From JBBIND01 sp037444075 (GTDB taxonomy: Bacteria > Acidobacteriota > Terriglobia > Bryobacterales > Bryobacteraceae), in assembly GCA_037444075.1 (NCBI GenBank), contig JBBIND010000078.1, positions 1-19,663 of the forward strand: 19,663 bases of DNA, read 5' to 3'. Below are positions 14,089-19,663 of the stretch, piece after piece. A model generated the notes under the pieces. That model saw only the letters and a list, made by a program, of their open reading frames with translations, was not told where the DNA came from and did not search any database. Within the stretch, counting starts at the first letter, position 1. Every line of letters starts with the position of its first letter. The position numbers were made by a program, and so were the translations under genes.

Positions 14089-14721
14089 TCAGTGCGCGGG
14101 GCTCGATATTTCGAACTCAAACAGGGAGCCGGCGGTGTGGACCACCAGGCGTCCTTCGCCCAGCGGACGGCCGTAGGTCGGGTAAAAGACCGCTCCGTCC
14201 GTCGATTCCCCCGGCGGCAGCTTGGTCCGCACAAACGCGATGGCCGAGGCCGCCGCAGCCGCTTTCAGCCGGGCCGAACTGACCTCGGCGAGCGCGGATT
14301 GGCGGCGCTGTTCATACCCGCTGGTTGACCGTATCCGGCTGAGGCCATACAGCCCCATCTCGTAGGTGGAAACCAGCTTGATGACGTCATTGCGGTTAGC
14401 CCTGCGGATCATCTCGTTCACCACCACGTGCGCGCGCACGGCTTGCAATGTGGCGCCCTCCGAGCGCTCGTAGGTGAAGTCCTCCGGGCTCACCACCCAA
14501 TGCACCGGAGAGCCGTTGGACACGGCTACCTGCACGATGGCGTAGTCCCTCACCTGGCTCGGCAGGTGGGCGAACATGATCGTCACGCCCTCTTTGGTCA
14601 GTGTTTGGTAGCGCAGCCCACCCGACTCAAACTCGATGACCTGCCCTGCGGCGGATACTGCGCACAGGGCGGCGAACGCACCGAGTGCCAGCCGCTTGGG
14701 GACCCTCATCTCTTTCATCAT
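14089..14721 (-). CDS. Secreted hypothetical protein
   Basis: A 210-residue protein whose family I do not recognise. It has a clear signal peptide (MMKEMRVPKRLALGAFAALCAVSAAGQ, predicted cut near residue 25-27). The N-terminal part is beta-rich (IEFESGGLRYQTLTKEGVTIMF, YAIVQVAVSNGSPVHWVVSPEDF) and looks like a single Ig-like or beta-sandwich segment. A central helical, Ala/Arg-rich stretch follows (SALAEVSSARLKAAAAASAIAF). A second beta segment ends the protein (DGAVFYPTYGRPLGEGRLVVHTAGSLFEFEI). Codon use matches its neighbours and the frame is uninterrupted, so it is likely real. The ATG at 14721 has GGGG six nt upstream; the ATG at residue 5 is an alternative. The 155-bp gap to glnE (14722-14876) holds nothing I can name. 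Confidence 0.7.
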   Translation of the reverse strand: MMKEMRVPKRLALGAFAALCAVSAAGQVIEFESGGLRYQTLTKEGVTIMFAHLPSQVRDYAIVQVAVSNGSPVHWVVSPEDFTYERSEGATLQAVRAHVVVNEMIRRANRNDVIKLVSTYEMGLYGLSRIRSTSGYEQRRQSALAEVSSARLKAAAAASAIAFVRTKLPPGESTDGAVFYPTYGRPLGEGRLVVHTAGSLFEFEISSPAH

Positions 14722-14876
14722 AGAACCCCGGCAGTCACGGAGTCAGACTCTCTTGGAAAAAGACCTTCCACAGGCCGATGCTGGCCACACGCTGGGCGCC
14801 AACAACTCACCTTTCGTGCGGGAAATGCGCCGGCTTGCCTGCCTCGAATCGGCGCCAGGATTCTCCCGGCAGACCG

Positions 14877-17795
14877 TCAGACGCGGAACAACCTCTCAAA
14901 GTACTCGCGTGTGCGCGCCTGTATCTGTTCGAGTTCGATGCGCAGGGGTTGGTCATGCAGATGGGCGGGAGTCCAGCGGCTGACCAGCCGTGTCAACGCC
15001 TCCAGCAGGACTTCCGATTGCGGCAGGTTTCCTTCGGCGTGTCCCGTGAGCACGCGCAACCCGTGATCCACGGCGCGGTAGAACTTGGCCGCCTCCCGCA
15101 TGAACTCGGCGTCTTCGCGCTCCAGGTGCCCCATCTTCTCGATGATGTCGATGCGCGCCGGCGTGTTGAGCACCGGGTAGAAAAGCCCCGCTCCTTTTAG
15201 CCGCAGATACATCAGGGCAAAGTCGATGTCATAGTAGCCCCCCGGACCGGCCTTGAGCGGGTTGCCTTCACCCTGTTCTTTTTCGAGGCGCATGCGCATG
15301 TCCCAGAGCAGTTTCTTCGACCGTCCGCTCTGCCCGTAGCGGCGCCAGTCAAGGTCCTGCAAATCGCTGAGGAACTCCGTGCCCCTCGCGATGTCTCCCG
15401 CTACAGCGCGGGATTTCATGTAAGTGATGCCCTCCCAGGCTTGCGCGCTGCTGGTGAAGTATTCCTTGTAGGTGATTTCCAGTTGCACCAGCGGACCCTC
15501 GCGCCCGTTGGCCCGCAGGCGCGTATCGACCGCGAACAGCACCCCCTCGCCGGTGTAGGCGGTGATCAACTGGATCAGACGTTCAGCCACCCGCGTCCAG
15601 AAACGCAGTTCGGCGGATTCACTGTCCGGAAGAACAAACACCAGGTCCGCGTCCGAACCCAGGTCAAATTCCTGCATGCCCAGCCGTCCCAGGGCGATCA
15701 CGGTCAACTGGCGTTCCGGCCTGTAGTCTGCTCCCAGAGGAGGGTGCGAGCCTGCTGTCATCTGGACCGCCATCGGGTAGAGCGCGGCGATCACGGCATC
15801 GGCCAGTCCGGAGGTCTGCCGAAGCGTCTCAAAGATGGGCTTGTGAAGGCAGATGCTCTCGCTCTGGATGTGGAGCATCTCCCGGGCGTAGAACCGCCGC
15901 ACCGCAGCCGCGTCCCCGAGTTGGGAAACCATGCCGGCGTAATCGGCGGCCGGCTGATTCTCGAGGCAGAGCCGCCTGACGGCGTCCAGGTGCTCAGGAC
16001 GCCTGATGAGGTGCTCGGCGAAGTGCGGGCTGTGCTCGAACAAATCCAGCACATAACCGGCGAGTTTCTTGTCCTCATCCAGCCATCCGAGCAGCTCCGG
16101 CAACGCCACGAGGCGTTCCAGGAAATGCTCGAACATCTGCGCGCCCCGCTTGAGGTTGGTCTCGCGCATCGTGGCTGCCAGCCCGGGCGCCTTCTGGTCC
16201 AGAAACCGCACCAGGCTGCTGGGCGCCGGATTCAGCACTTTGGGTGACACCTCCTCGATTCTCGGCTCGCGTCCCGAATCAGCGCCCGGGTTGAGCGAGT
16301 AGTAGACGGGTTGCTGCGCGTGGATGACGCGCTCATAAATCTCCTGCACGTTTTCCAAATGCCGGTTGAGCTGGCGCAAGAGGCTCTCCACGCCTGTTTC
16401 GCCGCCCACCTCGTCGGGAGGCATGCGCCGCGCGATCAGCTCACACGCCGCCGCGTCAGACGGAAGCGTATGCACCTGCCGGTCCTCGTTGAATTGCAGC
16501 CGGTGCTCCAGGTTGCGCAGAAACGTGTAGGCCGAGGCGAGGCGCGAGTATTCCACATCGCTCAGCAGGCTCTTCTGCCTCAGCCGGGAGAGCGCCAGCA
16601 GCGTGCCCGCGTGCTGCACCCACGGCTCCCGCCCGCCGTGCAGGCGCTGCAGGCACTGCACCAGGAACTCGATGTCACGAATACCGCCCGGCGTCAGCTT
16701 GACGTTCAGCCCGCTTTCACCGCCGCTTTTTCCGGCCAGTTTTTCGTGCAGGCGCAGCCGCGTGGCGGAGACGCTTTCCACCGCCGAAAAGTCCAGCGTC
16801 GAGTTGTAGATGAGCGGCTCAACGGATTCCATCAGCTCGCGTCCGGGAGCGAAATCCCCGGCCGCCACGCGAGCTTTGATCAGCATTTGCAGTTCCCAAT
16901 CGCGGGCGCGCCCCTGGTAGTAGGCCTGGGCGCTTCTGAGCGGCACGCAAACCTCGCCCAGCCTGCCCTCCGGGCGCAGGCGCAGATCCACGCGGTAACA
17001 CAAACCCTCGCGGGTATACGTTGATAGCAGATCCGTAAGCTGATTGGCCAGCTTCTTGAAGAACTCCCGGTTGGAGATGGACCCGCCGCCCTCCGTCTCT
17101 CCGCTTCCGGTGTAGACAAACATGAGGTCAATATCAGAGCTGTAGTTCAGCTCCCGCCCGCCCCACTTGCCCAGCGCGAGCACGCTGAAGCCGCACTCGG
17201 CTTCCGGCGGCTCCGCCAGGCGCGGTTTCCCGTAACGCTTTTCGAGCGCAGCCCGTATTCGCCGGCAGGCCACATCCATGATGGCGTCCGCCAGACCGGA
17301 AAGCTCCTCGGTGGTTTCCGCCAGGGTGCACATCTCGAGCACGTCTCTCAACAGAATCCGCAGGATCTGCCGGCGGCGGAAACGCGCCAGGTCCACCGCG
17401 GGCGGGATCGACGGCTCGCCGGGTGGCAGTGCAGCGTCCAGGCGTTCGGCGAATTCGGCCGCCGAGAGGCTGCGATCCAGTTCCCCGCTGCCGGCTAAGG
17501 TCAGAATCCAATCCGGGCTCTGAAGCAGTTCCTCGGACAGGAATTGGCTGTGTCCGAAGACCGTGATGAGCAACCGGGCCGACACGGGGGAAGCGACGAC
17601 CCGCTCGAAGTCCTCCCGCCGCTCAGTGGCCAGCCGCAGCAGGTAATGCAACACTGCGTCGGCGTCGGGCGAGCCGGCCAGCCAGGCCCTGAAGCGAGGC
17701 GCGAGCGGTTCGGGGATCAGCGGCTGCAGCGTAGCCAGCTCCGCAGTGGCGCGCGCCGGCTGGCGAAAGCTGACCTCGTGGGGAGTGAACTCCAT
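14877..17795 (-). CDS. glnE: Bifunctional glutamine synthetase adenylyltransferase/adenylyl-removing enzyme
   Basis: A 972-residue GlnE, close to the usual 940-1000. Two nucleotidyltransferase units are visible. The N-terminal adenylyl-removing unit has ALGKWGGRELNYSSDIDL (207-224) and PGGIRDIEFLVQ. The C-terminal adenylylating unit has ALGRLGMQEFDLGSDADL (about 701-718) and PGGYYDIDFALMY, with helical linkers between. The enzyme adenylylates or deadenylylates glutamine synthetase according to PII and glutamine signals, in the cytoplasm. The SDxD catalytic pairs are present in both units. In the C-terminal unit the usual DIEF is DIDF. The ATG at 17795 has no Shine-Dalgarno. TATAAT lies on the minus strand 30 bp upstream. 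Confidence 0.95.
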   Translation of the reverse strand: MEFTPHEVSFRQPARATAELATLQPLIPEPLAPRFRAWLAGSPDADAVLHYLLRLATERREDFERVVASPVSARLLITVFGHSQFLSEELLQSPDWILTLAGSGELDRSLSAAEFAERLDAALPPGEPSIPPAVDLARFRRRQILRILLRDVLEMCTLAETTEELSGLADAIMDVACRRIRAALEKRYGKPRLAEPPEAECGFSVLALGKWGGRELNYSSDIDLMFVYTGSGETEGGGSISNREFFKKLANQLTDLLSTYTREGLCYRVDLRLRPEGRLGEVCVPLRSAQAYYQGRARDWELQMLIKARVAAGDFAPGRELMESVEPLIYNSTLDFSAVESVSATRLRLHEKLAGKSGGESGLNVKLTPGGIRDIEFLVQCLQRLHGGREPWVQHAGTLLALSRLRQKSLLSDVEYSRLASAYTFLRNLEHRLQFNEDRQVHTLPSDAAACELIARRMPPDEVGGETGVESLLRQLNRHLENVQEIYERVIHAQQPVYYSLNPGADSGREPRIEEVSPKVLNPAPSSLVRFLDQKAPGLAATMRETNLKRGAQMFEHFLERLVALPELLGWLDEDKKLAGYVLDLFEHSPHFAEHLIRRPEHLDAVRRLCLENQPAADYAGMVSQLGDAAAVRRFYAREMLHIQSESICLHKPIFETLRQTSGLADAVIAALYPMAVQMTAGSHPPLGADYRPERQLTVIALGRLGMQEFDLGSDADLVFVLPDSESAELRFWTRVAERLIQLITAYTGEGVLFAVDTRLRANGREGPLVQLEITYKEYFTSSAQAWEGITYMKSRAVAGDIARGTEFLSDLQDLDWRRYGQSGRSKKLLWDMRMRLEKEQGEGNPLKAGPGGYYDIDFALMYLRLKGAGLFYPVLNTPARIDIIEKMGHLEREDAEFMREAAKFYRAVDHGLRVLTGHAEGNLPQSEVLLEALTRLVSRWTPAHLHDQPLRIELEQIQARTREYFERLFRV

Positions 17796-17824
17796 GGGGG
17801 TGTTGAAGACCGCCTACGCTTCGG

Positions 17825-17830
17825 ATTATA
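17825..17830 (-). promoter_or_regulatory. TATAAT -10 box upstream of glnE
   Basis: An exact TATAAT on the minus strand lies 29 nt before the glnE ATG and just after the stop of the 34-codon ORF. It would start a leader of about 20-25 nt. No matching -35 hexamer stands at 16-18 bp spacing (GCGGTA is found there), so it may need an activator. Confidence 0.4.
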
Positions 17831-17835
17831 GCGCC

Positions 17836-17940
17836 TCAGGCCGAGCCTACCGCGGCGCGCGTCCCGAGCAAACTTGCCAGCGCCGCCTGCCCGAACCGCC
17901 GCCGCTGTGGATTGAAGTCCCCCTTTGGATCCTTGTTCAT
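17836..17940 (-). CDS. 34-codon ORF encoding a Tat-signal-like peptide
   Basis: A 34-residue ORF (MNKDPKGDFNPQ-RRRFGQ-AALASLLGTRAAVGSA, then TGA). It has an excellent ribosome-binding site, AAAGGAG, five nt from its ATG at 17940. The sequence looks like a twin-arginine leader: basic n-region, RRRFGQ, a moderately hydrophobic stretch and an AVGSA end resembling a signal-peptidase site. It then stops with no mature protein. It may be the 5' remnant of an exported protein lost by deletion, a DUF-type small Tat-leader partner subunit, or a leader peptide for glnE, whose promoter-like TATAAT follows. In-frame ATGs upstream (17970, 17979) would add 10-13 residues. The remaining 125 bp to the tRNA (17980-18105) shows only weak promoter-like TATCAT at 18063. 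Confidence 0.4.
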   Translation of the reverse strand: MNKDPKGDFNPQRRRFGQAALASLLGTRAAVGSA

Positions 17941-18105
17941 GCGGACTCCTTTCGCGGCGTTGTTCGCCATGATGATCATAAGCCCCCCGCCGCCGCCCGG
18001 CAAGACCCACGAAGGGACAAGTTACAAGGTGCTCTAGGCGGTGCAGGCAGCGCCGCTTCCACTATCATGGGATTGACGGGTTGAGCCGATCGGCCCGCGC
18101 CCCTC

Positions 18106-18194
18106 GCCCGGGTGGCGAAATCGGCAGACGCAAAGGACTTAAAATCCTTTGGGAGGCAACTCCCGTGTGGGTTCAAGTCCCACCCCGGGCACCA
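18106..18194 (+). tRNA. tRNA-Leu (UAA)
   Basis: A class II tRNA with encoded CCA. The acceptor stem pairs GCCCGGG with CCCGGGC, then discriminator A and CCA (18192-18194). The anticodon stem AAGGA/TCCTT encloses loop CTTAAAA, giving anticodon UAA. The long variable arm is GGGAG-GCAA-CTCCC, as expected for leucine. The T arm is GTGGG-TTCAAGT-CCCAC, and the D arm region carries TGGCGAAATCGGCAGACGC. All stems are fully paired, so the gene should be functional. It is followed after 18 bp by the convergent DUF1684 gene. Confidence 0.98.
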
Positions 18195-18212
18195 CCATCC
18201 TGAGCCGCCGCT

Positions 18213-19019
18213 TCAGTCGGGCGCCGCATACGCGTAGTTCAACTCCCCCGCCTCCACGCGCACCGTCAGCCAGTTGTGCCGGGGAGGCAAGGGGCAAGTC
18301 GTGTAGGGCGTGAACGCGCAGGGCGGATTGTAGGCTTTGTTGAAATCCAGCACCACTTTGCCGTCCTTAGGCAGGTCCGCATAGAGAAAGCGCCCCGCCG
18401 GGTACGTTCCCTTGCCGCTCGTGCCGTCCTTGAAGATGAAGAAGAGCTTGTCCTGGCCGGTCGGTTCCAGGCGGCAGCGTATTCCGTTCACATCGAATTC
18501 CGCATAGCCCGGTGAGAACGCCGGAGTTTCGTCACCCTGCACGCTCACAATGCGGACGGGGTTGGGCGGCTCATACGGGGTCCACTTGGCCTCGATGCGG
18601 TACGCTTCACGAATCGGATACCAGCTTCGCCCAGTAAACTTGCTTCGGTAGACGCTGTTCAGGTCACGTAGCCGTATGGCTTTGCGCTGCCCGCGCAGAA
18701 TGAGCTGAACAGACGCGGTCCCCCGCCGGATGACGTACTCGTCTGCCTTTTCGCCCGGCTTCATCTCCACGCGCGGACCCCCGTCGGCGGGATGCAGGAA
18801 GACCTTGTCTTCGCGGAGCTCGAAACGTCCGAAGGAGGGAACGCCTTCCGGCACGTCGATTTCGTTCATCCCTTCGTCGAGCCAGGTGAGGCCCACCAGC
18901 GTCAGGTAGCCGGCTTCGGACTTCAGGTCTGCTTCTATCTGGCGGCGCCACTCACCCACCGACTCGCGGTAGTCGGCCGGCGCGGCCAACAACAATCCCA
19001 ACAAAAGCGCAGTTCGCAT
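18213..19019 (-). CDS. Secreted DUF1684 family protein
   Basis: A 268-residue DUF1684 protein with a short signal peptide (MRTALLLGLLLAAPA). Signature pieces are EWRRQIEADLKSEAGYLTLVGLTWLDEG near the N-terminus, SFGRFELREDKVFLHP in the middle and the strongly conserved DFNKAYNPPCAFTPYTTCPLPPRHN near the C-terminus. The length fits the family. Function is not established; the conserved Asn/Pro/Cys-rich C-terminal block looks like a binding or catalytic site. No Shine-Dalgarno precedes the ATG at 19019, and an open frame overlapping from 19420 is in another phase and has no recognisable similarity. Confidence 0.92.
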   Translation of the reverse strand: MRTALLLGLLLAAPADYRESVGEWRRQIEADLKSEAGYLTLVGLTWLDEGMNEIDVPEGVPSFGRFELREDKVFLHPADGGPRVEMKPGEKADEYVIRRGTASVQLILRGQRKAIRLRDLNSVYRSKFTGRSWYPIREAYRIEAKWTPYEPPNPVRIVSVQGDETPAFSPGYAEFDVNGIRCRLEPTGQDKLFFIFKDGTSGKGTYPAGRFLYADLPKDGKVVLDFNKAYNPPCAFTPYTTCPLPPRHNWLTVRVEAGELNYAYAAPD

Positions 19020-19429
19020 TCAATTGGTGTGCGCGGCTCCAGGTCATCGGGCTTCCCGTGCGGCAGCGCGGCAGGCGCCGGCCACACCGAGCTTCCATGA
19101 TCCGGAAACGCGCTCGTCCCTCCGCGGCAGCCGCCTTTTGATTCGACGATCACGGCATGCGGCGCCGCTTCTTCCCTTCCATCGTAACCGGGCCCGCGCC
19201 GCAGCCTCAAACCGGGAGGCTGAATGCCCTGGGTGAGCATTGTTGACATGATGCTCCGTGAAAACGAGACGCGGACCGCCTCGCCGTGCAAACAGAGAAA
19301 GGATTCCCCATTTGGGAGGCGCCGTCCACGACGTTTCCCTACATCGTCCCGCTGAAGTTCAGGCGCGGCGACCGCACTGGTTGGTGGACGGAGAGGTTGG
19401 TTCCGTTCAGAGGATGTCACTGTTGAATA
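19020..19429. other. 410-bp stretch with no recognisable gene
   Basis: Several overlapping open frames exist on both strands here (for example 18935-19420 minus and 19024-19236 plus), but none has a family motif, a good ribosome-binding site or consistent codon choice. The only structure noted is GAGCAT/ATGCTC (arms of 6, 10-bp loop) around TTGACA near 19237-19258. It may be intergenic DNA or an eroded gene. Confidence 0.4.
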
Positions 19430-19663
19430 TCAACGGACGATCGCGCTCACCGCCCGGTACGCCTTTCGAAAGACACGGTAGACGTTGTAAGAGAATGGAT
19501 AATTCACCAATTGCGCCAAGCGGCCGCTGGGACAGAATCTTCGACTTGGAGTGGGCGTCGGGATGTCTTTTACGGCCTCAATATTCAGCACGTAGGCCGG
19601 CTTGCCGCGATTCGGAAAGTAGCCGGGGTTCGGCTGCACGGGCGGAAGCGGGGTCGGCGGGAT
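19430..19663 (-). CDS. C-terminal end of an unknown protein, cut by the window edge
   Basis: A minus-strand frame open from the window edge to a TGA at 19430. The upstream part (PPTPLPPVQPNPGYFPNRGKPAYVLNIE) is proline-rich with GC-rich third positions, like real coding sequence of this genome. After about KDIPTPTPS the codon choice weakens (CGA, AGA, TTG, TAT), so the true C-terminus may differ or the gene may be frameshifted. I do not recognise the family; the GTG at 19639 is not a convincing start. Low certainty. Confidence 0.3.
   Translation of the reverse strand: MPPTPLPPVQPNPGYFPNRGKPAYVLNIEAVKDIPTPTPSRRFCPSGRLAQLVNYPFSYNVYRVFRKAYRAVSAIVR

Noticed and set aside
16311..17024. 237-codon plus-strand open frame inside glnE
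   Set aside because: Antisense to a strongly conserved glnE region.
18063..18068. TATCAT as a promoter for tRNA-Leu
   Set aside because: The position is plausible but no -35 accompanies it; too weak to list separately.
1..19663. CRISPR arrays, insertion sequences, toxin-antitoxin or phage-defence genes
   Set aside because: No spaced direct repeats, transposase motifs, terminal inverted repeats or defence domains were found by reading both strands.

Overview
The window is GC-rich bacterial chromosome with densely packed, mostly short-spaced genes. No single marker fixes the taxon. Tat-leader TIM-barrel sugar isomerases, a DUF1684 protein, a ~970-residue GlnE, CBM9- and GH20-like secreted proteins and a high-GC third-position bias together suggest an Acidobacteriota (Bryobacter/Solibacter-like) or similar soil heterotroph. 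This is inference, not a measured placement.

Layout. (1) 1-653 (+): the tail of a haem-binding gamma-type subunit of a DMSO-reductase-family molybdoenzyme, then a shortened and frameshifted TorD/NarJ-type chaperone. Both look broken. (2) 720-2993: two divergent exported TIM-barrel isomerase-like proteins sharing a 219-bp gap. (3) 3053-10179 (-): a co-directional run of six genes. In transcription order they are a CBM9-like secreted protein, an atypical phosphohexomutase, a canonical GlmM/PMM-type phosphohexomutase, a secreted GH20-like protein with an inserted carbohydrate-binding domain, a YceI-family protein and an aldose-epimerase-like protein. (4) 10210-11067 (+): an exported alpha/beta hydrolase, only 30 bp from the CBM9 gene. 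(5) 11120-13149: a glyoxalase-II-like MBL hydrolase (-), divergent from a small CopD-like membrane protein translationally coupled to ygfZ (+). (6) 13127-17795 (-): a PHP phosphoesterase with a TTG start, a secreted hypothetical protein and glnE. (7) 17836-19663: a 34-codon Tat-leader-like ORF, tRNA-Leu(UAA), a secreted DUF1684 protein, and a poorly coding stretch ending in a fragment cut by the window edge.

How it fits together. Regions 2-4 read as saccharide handling: exported hydrolases, binding proteins and isomerases beside cytoplasmic phosphohexomutases. Regions 5-6 are housekeeping (Fe-S-linked YgfZ, detoxifying MBL hydrolase, nucleotide phosphatase, nitrogen control by GlnE). The most unusual points are the coupled canonical/non-canonical phosphohexomutase pair, the metal-ligand substitution in one TIM barrel, two very short divergent gaps that each contain one bidirectional TATAC element, the broken molybdoenzyme module, and the tiny Tat-leader ORF upstream of glnE. 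No CRISPR array, insertion sequence or phage gene was seen.
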